Assembly (NCBI GenBank): GCA_019118925.1
Contig: DWYC01000053.1
Location: 1 to 64,000 of the forward strand
Length of the DNA: 64,000 nt
Direction of reading: 5' to 3'
DNA from: Candidatus Flavonifractor intestinipullorum
GTDB taxonomy: Bacteria; Bacillota; Clostridia; Oscillospirales; Oscillospiraceae
In this document: positions 42,438 to 50,940 of the stretch, in pieces
How positions within the stretch are numbered: position 1 is the first letter of the stretch
Layout of the letters: each line of letters starts with the position of its first letter
Position numbers and translations under genes: made by a program
The notes under the pieces: model-generated
What the model saw: the letters and a program-made list of their open reading frames with translations, nothing else
Told to the model about the DNA's origin: nothing
The model's database searches: none

Positions 42438-42653
42438 ATGATTACCGAAGCGCAGATCAATCGCATCAACGAGCTGGCCAGAAAGGCCAAGACTCCCGAG
42501 GGGCTCACCCCGGAGGAAACCGCGGAGCGCGCCCTTCTGCGGGAGGCCTATGTGGCCGCCGTGCGGGCCAACCTGGCCGCCCAGCTGGAAAACACCTATG
42601 TGGTGGAGCCCGACGGCACCAAACACCGCCTGACTCCCAAAGACCGGCGATAA
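42438..42653 (+). CDS. DUF896 (YnzC-like) protein
   Basis: 71 residues from the ATG at 42438 after AAAGGAGAG. The DUF896 pattern is clear: TEAQINRINELARKAKTPEG, LTPEETAERALLREAYVAA and VRANLAAQLENTYVV. Family members such as YnzC of Bacillus are made with SOS regulators in some species. Here the gene ends the repair operon that starts with lexA. Confidence 0.9.
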   Translation: MITEAQINRINELARKAKTPEGLTPEETAERALLREAYVAAVRANLAAQLENTYVVEPDGTKHRLTPKDRR

Positions 42654-42660
42654 CCGAACG

Positions 42661-42695
42661 GCCGGGGAGGGAACGCATCTCGTTCCCTCCCCGGC
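42661..42695. terminator. Bidirectional terminator between DUF896 and the CarD gene
   Basis: GCCGGGGAGGGAACG / CGTTCCCTCCCCGGC hairpin in the 54-bp gap between converging genes. Confidence 0.8.
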
Positions 42696-42707
42696 TTCTG
42701 TATTTCC

Positions 42708-43211
42708 TCAGCAGGCCGCGGCGGCCCCGATTACCGTCTCAATGTACCCCGGCACATCCTCCCGGGGGATGCCCAGGGCCACGCTCAGTTCCCCCTGGAG
42801 CTGTTCCTCCGCCTGGTGGAGATAGCGCTCCTCCAGGTTTCCCGGCCGGCCGCCCCCCGCCCGGCGGCTGCGCCGGGCCCGGAGGGTCTTGATAAAGCGC
42901 ACCAGCTCCCGGCAGTCGGAGGTCCGGCCCGCCTGCTGATAGTATCGGGAGAGCGCAGGCAGACTGGAGAGATTCACCGCTTCCACCTGGACTTCCGGAA
43001 TGCTGCGGACCAGCTCCTCCGCCTCCTCCCGGGTGAGTACGGCGCGCAGCGGACCTTTGGTGTCCACCGGGATATAGATGGTCTCTTTTTGAAACAGCGG
43101 CTCCAGCGTATAGTACAGCCGCCCCGGCTCTCCCGTCTTGATCTCCCCCACATCGCGCACCCGGCAGACCCCGTTGCGCCCGTATACCAGCGTTGCCCCA
43201 ATCGGATACAT
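42708..43211 (-). CDS. CarD family transcriptional regulator
   Basis: 167 residues, ATG at 43211 with AAAGGAG upstream. The N-terminal Tudor-like RNA-polymerase-binding domain matches CarD/CdnL (YPIGATLVYGRNGVCRVRDV, YYTLEPLFQKETIYIPVDT), followed by a helical C-terminus with a basic cluster (RARRSRRAGGGR). CarD proteins bind RNA polymerase beta and tune open-complex stability, mainly at rRNA promoters. It is monocistronic, with a TATAAT -10 at 43262-43257. Confidence 0.88.
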   Translation of the reverse strand: MYPIGATLVYGRNGVCRVRDVGEIKTGEPGRLYYTLEPLFQKETIYIPVDTKGPLRAVLTREEAEELVRSIPEVQVEAVNLSSLPALSRYYQQAGRTSDCRELVRFIKTLRARRSRRAGGGRPGNLEERYLHQAEEQLQGELSVALGIPREDVPGYIETVIGAAAAC

Positions 43212-43265
43212 AGGCCACTCCTTTCCCGTTTGTCCTTATTTTCTTTTGATAGCTCTATTATAACA

Positions 43266-43303
43266 AAAAGAACGGCGCTTTTTCAAATGAAAAAGTGCCG
43301 TTT
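43266..43303. terminator. Hairpin between yeiH and the CarD gene
   Basis: AACGGCGCTTTTT and its near complement AAAAAGTGCCGTT around AAATG, with T-rich tails on both strands. It ends yeiH transcription and lies just upstream of the carD-type promoter. Confidence 0.75.
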
Positions 43304-43363
43304 CTTCTTTTTTGTCTGTTCTATATCAACGCCGGTCCCACTGGTTCTGGGGCACCTCTGGCC

Positions 43364-44395
43364 TTACAGCAGGCCCATCAGATGCTGCATGCCCAGGCTC
43401 ACGCAGGCGATGGCCACCCAGCAGCAAAAGCCCAGGAAGATGGGCTTTGCGCCCGTTTTGACCAGCTTAACGATGTCGGTATTCAAGCCGATGGCGGCCA
43501 TGGCCATGATGATCAGGAATTTGGAGAGCTCCTTCAGGGGCTGGAACACCCCCGCGTCCGCTCCGGCCAGAGTGGCGGCCGTGGTAATCACCGAGGCCAG
43601 GACAAAAAACAGAATAAAGGTCGGGAACACCTTCTTCAGGGAGAACGTCCCGCTGGTGGCCGAGCCGCCCCGCCTGGCCTGCCACGTCCGCCAGAAGGCC
43701 AGCGCCAGCGTGATGGGGATAATGGCCAGGGTGCGGGTGAGCTTGACGATGGTGGCGTACTCCAGCACCGCGCCCCCTGTGCCGTGAAGCGTGTCCCAGG
43801 TGGAGGCGGCGGCGGTGACCGAGGAGGTGTCGTTGACCGCCGTACCGGCAAAGAGGCCGAATCCCTCGTTGGTCAGGCCGATGGCCCCGCCCAGGGTGGG
43901 GAAAATCAGGGCGGCCACCACGTTGAAGAGGAAGATCACCGAGATGGCCTGGGCGATTTCCTCGTCGTCGGCCCCGATGACGGGGGCGGTGGCGGCAATG
44001 GCCGAACCGCCGCAGATGGAAGAGCCCACGCCCACCAGCGTGGAGATGTTGGCGGGCATTTTCAGAAGCTTATAGAGCAGGAACGAGACCACCAGGCTGG
44101 TGGCGATGGTGGAGCAGATGATGGGCAGCGACTGGGCGCCCACCTTTGCAATTTCGGACAGATTCAGGCCGAAGCCCAGGAGGATTACCGCATATTGCAG
44201 GATCTTTTTGGAGGTGTAGGTGATGCCGCCGGAGAACTGCCCCTTGTCCTTCCAGACCAGGGTGAGGATCATGCCCGCCAGAATGGCGAACACCGGCCCG
44301 CCCACCACCGGAACCGCGCGGCCCAGCAGCCAGCAGGGCAGCGCCACCACCAGGCACAGAAGCAGGCCCGGTCCCTTTGTACGGAGAAAACTCAT
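43364..44395 (-). CDS. yeiH: YeiH family membrane protein (putative sulfate exporter family)
   Basis: 343 residues with about ten hydrophobic helices. Family signatures are [40 protein letters not shown] and [17 protein letters not shown]. The family is named for predicted anion/sulfate export; substrates are little tested. It is divergent from a LysR-type regulator gene, the classic yeiE/yeiH layout, with a 13-bp inverted repeat in the shared intergenic region. Confidence 0.9.
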   Translation of the reverse strand: MSFLRTKGPGLLLCLVVALPCWLLGRAVPVVGGPVFAILAGMILTLVWKDKGQFSGGITYTSKKILQYAVILLGFGLNLSEIAKVGAQSLPIICSTIATSLVVSFLLYKLLKMPANISTLVGVGSSICGGSAIAATAPVIGADDEEIAQAISVIFLFNVVAALIFPTLGGAIGLTNEGFGLFAGTAVNDTSSVTAAASTWDTLHGTGGAVLEYATIVKLTRTLAIIPITLALAFWRTWQARRGGSATSGTFSLKKVFPTFILFFVLASVITTAATLAGADAGVFQPLKELSKFLIIMAMAAIGLNTDIVKLVKTGAKPIFLGFCCWVAIACVSLGMQHLMGLL

Positions 44396-44409
44396 CTCAA
44401 CAACGCCCC

Positions 44410-44473
44410 TTTTATCGTTTTCTTCTTGATTATAGACCCGGAAAACGATAAAATAAAATGATACTTTTTTATC
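44410..44473. promoter_or_regulatory. Divergent yeiH/LysR operator with a 13-bp perfect palindrome
   Basis: TTTTATCGTTTTC (44410-44422) and GAAAACGATAAAA (44441-44453) are exact inverted copies flanking the yeiH -10 box TATAAT (44434-44429). A further TTTTATC half-site lies at 44467-44473. The arrangement fits binding by the adjacent LysR-type protein. Confidence 0.7.
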
Positions 44474-44509
44474 TTAGCATAAATTTTAAGAATGATAGAA
44501 GGTGGCGCC

Positions 44510-45376
44510 ATGTTAGACCCCCGTCTGCACACCTTTCTGGTGCTGTGCGAGACCATGAATTACACCCGGGCGGCGGAGCGCCTGTGTCTGACCCAGCCGG
44601 CCGTGAGTCACCAGATCCGCTCGCTGGAAGCGTACTACGGCCACCGGCTCTTCTCCTACGGCGGCAAGGCCCTCCGCCTCACGGCGGAGGGGGAAAGGCT
44701 CCGGGACCTGGCCCGTCCCCTGGCCTACAACAGCCGCAAAATTCGGGAGACCCTCTCCCATTCCGCCCCGGTGTCCCTGCGGGTGGGAGCTACCAAAACC
44801 ATCGGGGCCTACGTGGCTGCCCCCCTGGTGGCCCGCTTTCTCCGGCGGCATCCCGACGCCGCATTGTCCCTGACGGTGGAAAACACCCAGGTTCTCCTCT
44901 CCGCTCTGGAGGCCGGAGCGCTGGACTTCGCCCTGGTGGAGGGCTTCTTCGACCGGCAGGCCTACGCCGCCCGGCTGCTGCGGCGGGAGGCCTTTTTCGG
45001 CGTGTGCGCCCCGGAACACCCCTTTGCCGGACAGGTTGTGGAGCCCGAGGCCCTGCTGAGCCAGCGGCTTCTGGTGCGGGAGGCGGGCTCCGGCACCCGG
45101 GCCATCTTTGAAGAGGCCCTGCGCCGGCGCTGTTACGCCCTGGAGCACTTCCCCCGGGTCACGGAGATCAGCGAGTTTTCCACCATCAAGGCCCTTCTTG
45201 TGGAAAACCTGGGCGTCTCCTTCCTGTACGCCCCCGTGGTGGAGCGGGAGCTTTCCACCGGAACGCTGGCCCGCTTTGACCTGACCGGAGAGCCCCTCAG
45301 CGGGGCGTTTCATCTGGTCTGCCTGCGGGACAACCTCTTTTCCGGGGCGTGGGACGATTGGCTGGACACAGAATGA
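44510..45376 (+). CDS. LysR-type regulator divergent from yeiH
   Basis: 288 residues from the ATG at 44510 (AAGGTGG upstream). The N-terminal helix-turn-helix covers about 1-62 (TFLVLCETMNYTRAAERLCL, TQPAVSHQIRSLEAYYG). The effector domain spans about 90-280 (VSLRVGATKTIGAYVAAPLV, REAGSGTRAIFEEAL). Divergent placement implies that it controls yeiH, by analogy with YeiE. The effector is unknown. It ends at a short terminator. Confidence 0.9.
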   Translation: MLDPRLHTFLVLCETMNYTRAAERLCLTQPAVSHQIRSLEAYYGHRLFSYGGKALRLTAEGERLRDLARPLAYNSRKIRETLSHSAPVSLRVGATKTIGAYVAAPLVARFLRRHPDAALSLTVENTQVLLSALEAGALDFALVEGFFDRQAYAARLLRREAFFGVCAPEHPFAGQVVEPEALLSQRLLVREAGSGTRAIFEEALRRRCYALEHFPRVTEISEFSTIKALLVENLGVSFLYAPVVERELSTGTLARFDLTGEPLSGAFHLVCLRDNLFSGAWDDWLDTE

Positions 45377-45399
45377 GCCGGGCGCACAAGCGCCCGGCT
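45376..45399. terminator. Hairpin between the LysR gene and the DUF2085 gene
   Basis: AGCCGGGCG-CACAAG-CGCCCGGCT between converging genes; it starts within the LysR stop codon. Confidence 0.7.
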
Positions 45400-45413
45400 C
45401 CGATTCGTTTCGG

Positions 45414-45791
45414 TCAGTTCAGCAGTGCGAGGCGCCAATACCGGCCCAGTCCATAGCCCCAGCTCACCGCCCGGACGGCGGCCCAGGCCGCCAGCTCATA
45501 GAGCCCCAGCCCAAAGAGGGTCCCGGTAACGAGCCGGCGCAGGTTGGTGCTCTCATACCGGGTGAGCAGCTGAACCGTTCCGTCGGTGATCATCGGAAGG
45601 AGCAGCAGTACGCACACCGGCAGGGGAAACCGGCCCAGTGCAAACAGGGGAATCCCCAGCAGCAGCCCCGCCAGCTGTCCCGTGCAGCGGGCGCACAGGG
45701 GGAACTGCCGCCCCCGCCAGAAGAAGGAGCGCTCCGGGCGGCAGTGGCAGTAGAACAGCCGCGGAAGCCACCGGTAGAGAAAGGCGGTCAA
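45414..45791 (-). CDS. DUF2085 family membrane protein
   Basis: 125 residues, TTG start at 45791, four bases after the upstream stop, so translation is probably coupled. The DUF2085 signature is YCHCRPERSFFWRGRQFPLC and ARCTGQLAGLLLG, with invariant cysteines and arginines, and YESTNLRRLVTGTLFGLG near the end. Three to four membrane helices are predicted. Function unknown; the CxxC-type cysteines suggest metal or redox chemistry. Confidence 0.85.
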   Translation of the reverse strand: MTAFLYRWLPRLFYCHCRPERSFFWRGRQFPLCARCTGQLAGLLLGIPLFALGRFPLPVCVLLLLPMITDGTVQLLTRYESTNLRRLVTGTLFGLGLYELAAWAAVRAVSWGYGLGRYWRLALLN

Positions 45792-45794
45792 CGC

Positions 45795-46133
45795 TTAAAG
45801 CCCCATCAAACCCAGGCCCACGCCCAGAATGGCCATGAGGATGTACAGAATTACGCCGCCGGCCACGCTGATCAGCGCTCCAATGCCCGCCATTTTGGCG
45901 GTCTTGGGCTTCTGGTCCTTCCACACCAGGAAGAGGATCAGGCCCGCCAGAGGAATGCAGCAGCCCAGCACACCCCAGCCGATGCTGCCCGAGTCCACGC
46001 TCCCCTGGTAATTGGGATTATACTGATAGTTGGCGTTGGTTCCGGACGGCCGGGCCTCCTGCGCTTGGCCGCAATTGGGGCAGACCGCCGCCGTGTCGTC
46101 CATTTGCGTCCCACAGTGACTACAGAATTTCAT
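45795..46133 (-). CDS. Zinc-ribbon membrane protein
   Basis: 112 residues from the ATG at 46133 (AGAGAGGAA upstream). The N-terminal zinc ribbon is MKFCSHCGTQMDDTAAVCPN and CGQ (two CxxC). A disordered NYQYNPNYQGS linker follows, then two hydrophobic helices (GWGVLGCCIPLAGLILFLVW and a glycine-rich second). Such zinc_ribbon_2 small membrane proteins are common in Firmicutes without known function. It is co-transcribed with DUF2085. Confidence 0.8.
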   Translation of the reverse strand: MKFCSHCGTQMDDTAAVCPNCGQAQEARPSGTNANYQYNPNYQGSVDSGSIGWGVLGCCIPLAGLILFLVWKDQKPKTAKMAGIGALISVAGGVILYILMAILGVGLGLMGL

Positions 46134-46282
46134 AAGGGTTCCTCTCTTTCTTGCAGCAATTTCTTTCTCTCTTTGGTCCGCCGGGCTGCGGCCCGGCGAC
46201 GCCTTTATTGTATTAAATCGCCCCGTTAAAGTCAATAACCCAGGTTAATCGCTCTGAATTTCCTCTGCACCGGCGGAAAAAA

Positions 46283-46305
46283 AGGCCGGGCAGTTCGCCC
46301 GGCCT
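46283..46305 (-). terminator. Terminator of the second zinc-ribbon gene
   Basis: AGGCCGGGC / GCCCGGCCT hairpin followed by TTTTTTT on the minus strand, seven bases after the stop. Confidence 0.85.
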
Positions 46306-46312
46306 CCAGCGC

Positions 46313-46882
46313 TTATCCGGCGGCCCGCCGCCGGTCGATGCGTTCCTTGACCTCCCGGCCCCGCTCTACCGGGACCGGCTTCCACTGCCCGCGGACCTTC
46401 AGAAAAAGGCTCCCGGTGCCCATCCCCTTCACTTTGGTCTCCTCAATTTCACTGTAGGCGATGCGGAAGGGCTCAACCGTGATCAGGAAGATACTCCACT
46501 CCCTGCGCAGCCAGATTCCGCTCACGCCGTTTTCCTCCAGCACCAGGTAAACCTGTTTTCTCCGCAGGATATTCATCCCTGCAAAGGGGACAACCAGCAG
46601 CACGAGCACAATGCAGAACAGCCGGACGGCCATTTTCTCCCGGGCGAAGAGCAGGCCGGGCAAATCGCTCTGCACCGACCACATCCACACCGCGAACAGC
46701 AGGATTATGACAATCTCCATATATTCCGACACAGACGCCATATTCCAACTGGAAAAGCGGAGGCTCTCTCCGGTTCCGGCCGGCCGGGGCGCCGGGGCCC
46801 CCTTGGCCTGGGGCGCGCCGCAGTTCGGGCAGAAGGAGGCGGCGTCCGCCAGTTCCGCGCCGCAGCGGTTGCAAAATTTCAT
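46313..46882 (-). CDS. Zinc-ribbon membrane protein with a PH-like tail
   Basis: 189 residues from the ATG at 46882 (MKFCNRCGAELADAASFCPN), again with two CxxC and a proline-rich linker. Two membrane helices (about 55-75 and 85-110) are followed by a beta-rich end (VYLVLEENGVSGIWLRRE, then KVKGMGTGSLFLKVRGQW) like a small PH-type domain. The gene is divergent from an XRE repressor with paired operators between, so it is likely repressed by that protein. Confidence 0.75.
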   Translation of the reverse strand: MKFCNRCGAELADAASFCPNCGAPQAKGAPAPRPAGTGESLRFSSWNMASVSEYMEIVIILLFAVWMWSVQSDLPGLLFAREKMAVRLFCIVLVLLVVPFAGMNILRRKQVYLVLEENGVSGIWLRREWSIFLITVEPFRIAYSEIEETKVKGMGTGSLFLKVRGQWKPVPVERGREVKERIDRRRAAG

Positions 46883-46937
46883 ACAATTCCATCCTTTCTC
46901 TCTCTTTTTTGCAGGTACCGTTTCCTGCTCTGCACTC

Positions 46938-46983
46938 ATTTTAGTAAAAATATTTACTAAAGTCAATAGCAAATATTTTTACT
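46938..46983. promoter_or_regulatory. Divergent promoter with two inverted 17-bp operators
   Basis: AGTAAAAATATTTACTA (46943-46959) and TAGCAAATATTTTTACT (46967-46983) are inverted copies with one mismatch. On the minus strand TTGACT (46966-46961), 17-base spacer, TAAAAT (46943-46938) forms the promoter of the zinc-ribbon gene, so the first operator fills its spacer. The XRE protein gene is next to the second. Confidence 0.75.
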
Positions 46984-47046
46984 ATGCTACCCTCTGCTCA
47001 GGCGCGGGAATCCTATCCCACGGACTCTTCTTTGCAGAGGTGCAGT

Positions 47047-47244
47047 ATGGAATTTTATCAAAAGCGCATTCGCGACCTGCGGGAAGACGCCGACAAAACC
47101 CAGACGGAGATCGCCCAGATGCTGGGGACCTCTCAGACCATGTACGCCCGCTATGAGCGCGGGGCCAGCGAGCTGCCCATCCGTCATCTCATTAAATTGG
47201 CCCGGTATTATCACGTTTCCGCGGACTATATTTTGGGGCTATAA
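47047..47244 (+). CDS. XRE-family helix-turn-helix repressor
   Basis: 65 residues from the ATG at 47047 (GAGGTG upstream). One helix-turn-helix: RIRDLREDADKTQTEIAQML, GTSQTMYARYERGASELPIR, HLIKLARYYHVSADYILGL. It has no effector domain. Likely binds the paired operators upstream and controls itself and the divergent zinc-ribbon membrane gene. Confidence 0.9.
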   Translation: MEFYQKRIRDLREDADKTQTEIAQMLGTSQTMYARYERGASELPIRHLIKLARYYHVSADYILGL

Positions 47245-47260
47245 GTCTCTGCGTCGAAAA

Positions 47261-47293
47261 AACCGCCCCGGACCATCCTGGTCCGGGGCGGTT
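47261..47293. terminator. Terminator between the XRE gene and citrate synthase
   Basis: AACCGCCCCGGAC / GTCCGGGGCGGTT hairpin between converging genes; on the minus strand TTTTTT follows. Confidence 0.85.
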
Positions 47294-47338
47294 TGCGTTC
47301 CCATTTGCGCGGGGCGGCCCGCTGTGGTACAATACTGC

Positions 47339-48703
47339 TCAGCGCTGATCCAGCGGCACAAAGGCGCGCATGGGCGCCACCGCTTTATAAGCCGGGCGGA
47401 TGATGCGGTTGGCCGGGGAGGTGACCTCCTCGATGCGGTGGGCGCACCAGCCCACCATGCGGGCCACGGCGAAGAGGGGCGTGTAGAGCTCCTCCGGGAT
47501 GCCCATCATCTGATAGACAAAGCCCGAGTAGAGGTCGATGTTGGCGCAGACCACCTTTTTCTCGTTCTTCACCCGGACCAGGGCGCCGGGGGTCAGGCGC
47601 TCCACCGCCTCCAGCAGCTCAAACTGGTCCATCATCCCCTTGGCCTCGGCCAGGTTGCGGGCATAGCGCTTGAGGAGCACCGCCCGGGGGTCGGAGAGGG
47701 TGTAGATGGCGTGGCCCATGCCGTAGATGAGGCCCGAGCGGTCTCCCGCCTCCTTCCGCAGGAGCTTGTCCAGGAAGGCGGAGACCTCGTCGTCGTCTTT
47801 CCAGTCGGCGACGCCCTCCTCAATGGCGTGGAACATCTGGGAGACCTTCTTATTGGCGCCGCCGTGGCGGGGTCCTTTCAGCGAGCCCACCGCCGCGGCA
47901 ATGGAGGAGTAGATGTCCGTCCCCGAGGAGGAGAGCACCCGGCAGGCAAAGGCCGAGTTGTTGCCGCCGCCGTGCTCGGCGTGGAGGACCAGGCACAGGT
48001 CCAGGAGTCTGGCCTCCTGCTCGGTGTACTGGTTGTCATGGCGCACCGAGTAGAGGAAGTTCTGCGCCACGCTCAGTCCCGGCTGGGGCCGGTGGAGGTA
48101 GAGGCTCTCGTTGTCGTAGTAGTGGCGCTTGACCGCGAAGGCGTGGGCCACAATGACGGGCACCCGGGCAATGAGCTGCACCGCCTGGCGCAGCTGGTTG
48201 GCCAGGCTCAGATCGTCCGGATTCTCGTCGTACGAGTAGAGGGCCAGCACCGAGCGGGCCAGCTTGTTCATCACGTCCGGGCTGGGGGCCTTAAGGATCA
48301 TGTCCTCGGTAAACATCTTGGGCAGGGTGTGATTCTCCGAGAGGATGGCCGTAAACTCCTCCAGCTGCGCCCGGGTGGGCAGGGCTCCAAAGAGGAGCAG
48401 ATAGGCCGTCTCCTCAAAGCCGAAGCGCCCCTCGCCGACAAAGCCGTCGATGAGCTCCTCCACGTCGATGCCCCGGTAGATGAGCTTGCCGTCCATGGGG
48501 TAGCGCTCCCCGTCCTGGACATAGTAGCCCAGCACGTTGCCGATCTGGGTCACCCCGGCCAGCACGCCGGTGCCGTCGGCGTTGCGCAGGCCGCGCTTGA
48601 CGCCCCAGCGCGTGTAATACTCCGGGTCGATGTAGTTATGCTTTTGATACTCCTCGCATAGACTTTCAAAGAACGCCTTGGAGGTCTCGGGGCTATTTTG
48701 CAT
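47339..48703 (-). CDS. gltA: Citrate synthase
   Basis: 454 residues from the ATG at 48703 (AAGGAG nine bases upstream); longer readings have no ribosome site. Catalytic regions are LHAEHGGGNNSAFACR (His), KGPRHGGANKKV and IYGMGHAIYTLSDPR, with the C-terminal VCANIDLYSGFVYQMMGIP. It condenses acetyl-CoA with oxaloacetate. The N-terminus (about 1-80) is longer than in short bacterial forms, as is usual in Clostridia. It is not next to other TCA genes, so probably feeds glutamate synthesis. Confidence 0.93.
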   Translation of the reverse strand: MQNSPETSKAFFESLCEEYQKHNYIDPEYYTRWGVKRGLRNADGTGVLAGVTQIGNVLGYYVQDGERYPMDGKLIYRGIDVEELIDGFVGEGRFGFEETAYLLLFGALPTRAQLEEFTAILSENHTLPKMFTEDMILKAPSPDVMNKLARSVLALYSYDENPDDLSLANQLRQAVQLIARVPVIVAHAFAVKRHYYDNESLYLHRPQPGLSVAQNFLYSVRHDNQYTEQEARLLDLCLVLHAEHGGGNNSAFACRVLSSSGTDIYSSIAAAVGSLKGPRHGGANKKVSQMFHAIEEGVADWKDDDEVSAFLDKLLRKEAGDRSGLIYGMGHAIYTLSDPRAVLLKRYARNLAEAKGMMDQFELLEAVERLTPGALVRVKNEKKVVCANIDLYSGFVYQMMGIPEELYTPLFAVARMVGWCAHRIEEVTSPANRIIRPAYKAVAPMRAFVPLDQR

Positions 48704-48738
48704 GATACCGGGCTCCTTCTTCCATATTTTCGCACTCC

Positions 48739-48768
48739 ATTGTAGCACGCGCTTCCCGGGAGCGTCAA
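48739..48768 (-). promoter_or_regulatory. Promoter of citrate synthase
   Basis: Minus-strand TTGACG (48768-48763), 18-base spacer, TACAAT (48744-48739). Confidence 0.65.
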
Positions 48769-48891
48769 TGGGAATTGCGTGTAAATCCGATTTCCCGCCG
48801 TTTTTCTTCCGCTTTCCGCAAACGGGCCGCCGGCCTTTTTGCAGTAATTTCAGCATTTTCTTGCAATTCCCGTCAGACGAGGGAGGTACTT

Positions 48892-49896
48892 ATGAAACAA
48901 GTGGCGGCCGTAGCGCTCCTGTTGGTCCTGTTTTTCTTCTTGCTCCCCCTGGTGCTCTTTGGCGGCGGCTCCGGCGGCGGGGAGGCCCCGGACGGCACCC
49001 CCATTCCCGTTCTCACCCCCGCCCCCTCCGGTCCGCTGGACACCGAGCGCACCATCACCGTGCGTCAGGACGGCGGTACGGTGGAGACCCTCTCTCTGGG
49101 GGACTACCTGTGGCGGGTGGTGGCCGCCGAGATGCCCGCCTCCTTTGAAGAGGAGGCCCTGAAAGCCCAGTGCGTGGCCGCCCGCACCTACGCCATGCGC
49201 CGCATGGCCAATCCCCCCCAGGCCCACCCCGACGCCGCGGTCTGCACCGACCACACCTGCTGTCAGGCCTACATCACTCCCGAGGCGGCCGCCGCCAACT
49301 GGGGGGAGCAGGCCGACTATTACACCGCTAAAATCAAAAACGCCGTCTCAGGTACCGACGGCGTGGTCGCCCTCTATGACGGGGCCCTCATTGACGCGGT
49401 CTTTTTTTCCTCCGCCGCCGGGCGGACGGTGGACGCCGTGGAGGTCTGGGGCAACTCCGTGCCCTACCTCACCGGGGTGGATTCCCCCGAGGGGGAGGAG
49501 GTCCCCAACTGGCGCTCCACCGTCACCGTGACGCCGCAGGAATTCCGGCAGACCTTCCAGGCCGCCCATCCGGAGGCCGTGCTGGAGGGCGACCCCTCCG
49601 GGTGGTTCGGCACGCCGGAGCTGGATTCCGCGGGCGGGGTGCGTTCTCTGACGGTGGGGGGCGTCACCGTGAGCGGCGGGGAGATGCGTACCCTGTTCTC
49701 TCTGCGCTCCACACACTTCACAATTTCCGCCACCGAAGCGGAGATCACCTTCTCGGTCACCGGTTACGGCCACGGGGTGGGCATGAGCCAGTACGGCGCC
49801 AACGCCCTGGCCAAAGAGGGCAAGACGTATGAGGAGATTCTCCAGTGGTACTATACCGGCATCACCCTGGACACCATTGACACCCTGGCTTCCTGA
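48892..49896 (+). CDS. spoIID: Stage II sporulation protein D (SpoIID)
   Basis: 334 residues from the ATG at 48892 (GGGAGG upstream). One N-terminal membrane helix (VAAVALLLVLFFFLLPLVLF) then the SpoIID/LytB domain: LGDYLWRVVAAEMPASFEEE, LKAQCVAARTYAM, CTDHTCCQAY, FFSSAAGRTVDAVEVWG and YGHGVGMSQYGANALAKEGK. SpoIID is a lytic transglycosylase that, with SpoIIP and SpoIIM, thins septal peptidoglycan so the mother cell can engulf the forespore. SpoIIP is encoded 5 kb downstream. Confidence 0.94.
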   Translation: MKQVAAVALLLVLFFFLLPLVLFGGGSGGGEAPDGTPIPVLTPAPSGPLDTERTITVRQDGGTVETLSLGDYLWRVVAAEMPASFEEEALKAQCVAARTYAMRRMANPPQAHPDAAVCTDHTCCQAYITPEAAAANWGEQADYYTAKIKNAVSGTDGVVALYDGALIDAVFFSSAAGRTVDAVEVWGNSVPYLTGVDSPEGEEVPNWRSTVTVTPQEFRQTFQAAHPEAVLEGDPSGWFGTPELDSAGGVRSLTVGGVTVSGGEMRTLFSLRSTHFTISATEAEITFSVTGYGHGVGMSQYGANALAKEGKTYEEILQWYYTGITLDTIDTLAS

Positions 49897-49904
49897 GCCG
49901 GGCG

Positions 49905-49932
49905 GCGCCCACACCCCATGGGGTGTGGGCGC
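49905..49932. terminator. Terminator between spoIID and fruK
   Basis: GCGCCCACACCCC-AT-GGGGTGTGGGCGC hairpin between converging genes. Confidence 0.75.
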
Positions 49933-49952
49933 TGCTTTGCATTTGGGACAAC

Positions 49953-50870
49953 TTACCGCTTTGTAATGACCACCTGGGGCAGGAGGGCCTCCGCCTCGCC
50001 CCGGTGGGCGAGTTCCTCCGAGAACGCGGTGGCGCTGCCGGCGGCCACGCCCAGGCGGAGGGCCTCCTCGTAGCTTCCGGTCCGCTGCCAGCCCGCCAGG
50101 AAACCGGCCACCATGGCGTCCCCCGCGCCCACCGAGTTGCGCTCCTTGCTCCGGGGGGCGGTGGCCCGGTACGTTCCCCCCGTCTCGTCCAGCAGCAGGG
50201 CGCCCTCGCCGGCCATGGAGACCAGTACGTTCCGGGCCCCCTTGTCCTGGAGCTCCCGGGCGGCGTCGATCAGCTCCTCCTCCGTGCGGAGGATCCGCCC
50301 CACCATCTCCCCCAGCTCCCGGTGGTTGGGCTTGATGAGGAACGGCCGGTAGGCCAGCGTCTCCAGCAGAAGCCCCCGCTCGGCGTCCACCACGGCGGAG
50401 ACCCCGCGGCCCTCCAGCCGGGCGAGAATGCGCCGGTAAATGTCCTCGGGCACGCCCGTCGGGGCCGAACCGGCCAGCACCAGCACATCGCCCGCCTTCA
50501 GACGGCTGAGCTGGAAGAGCAGCATCTCCAGGTCGTCGGAGGAGATGGCGGGCCCCTGTCCGTTGATCTCGCTCTCCGCCCCCGTTTTGATCTTCACGTT
50601 GATGCGGGTGAAGCCCTCGTGAAGGCGGATGAAGTCGGTCCGCACGCCATCGGCGGCCAAGCCCTCTTCCAGAGCCCGGCCGGTGAAGCCCGCCACAAAC
50701 CCCAGGGCCACATTCTCCACCCCCAGGCGGCCCAGGACGGTGGAGACGTTCACACCCTTCCCGCCGAACTGGAGGGACTCCTGGGTGGTGCGGCGGATGG
50801 TTCCGGGCTTCAGGTCGGAAATGTGGACCACATAGTCGATGGCCGGATTGAAGGTCACGGTATAGATCAT
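49953..50870 (-). CDS. fruK: 1-phosphofructokinase (PfkB family)
   Basis: 305 residues from the ATG at 50870 (GAGGAA upstream). PfkB/1-phosphofructokinase motifs are MIYTVTFNPAIDYVV, QFGGKGVNVSTVLGRLG (GGKGxN), LAGSAPTGVP and SVGAGDAMVAGFLAGW (anion hole with catalytic Asp). It phosphorylates fructose-1-phosphate to the bisphosphate. The fruA transporter and a DeoR regulator, usual neighbours, are not present, so tagatose-6-phosphate kinase is an alternative. Confidence 0.88.
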   Translation of the reverse strand: MIYTVTFNPAIDYVVHISDLKPGTIRRTTQESLQFGGKGVNVSTVLGRLGVENVALGFVAGFTGRALEEGLAADGVRTDFIRLHEGFTRINVKIKTGAESEINGQGPAISSDDLEMLLFQLSRLKAGDVLVLAGSAPTGVPEDIYRRILARLEGRGVSAVVDAERGLLLETLAYRPFLIKPNHRELGEMVGRILRTEEELIDAARELQDKGARNVLVSMAGEGALLLDETGGTYRATAPRSKERNSVGAGDAMVAGFLAGWQRTGSYEEALRLGVAAGSATAFSEELAHRGEAEALLPQVVITKR

Positions 50871-50940
50871 GGCATGATTCCTCACTTCTCGTTTTTCCCG
50901 CCGCGCGGCAGGCCGTCCGCACCGGCGTCTGTTTTCCTCT

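Noticed and set aside
49348..50922. 524-codon frame across spoIID and fruK on the minus strand
   Set aside because: Out-of-frame shadow of fruK and antisense to spoIID; Gly/Arg-rich translation without a domain.
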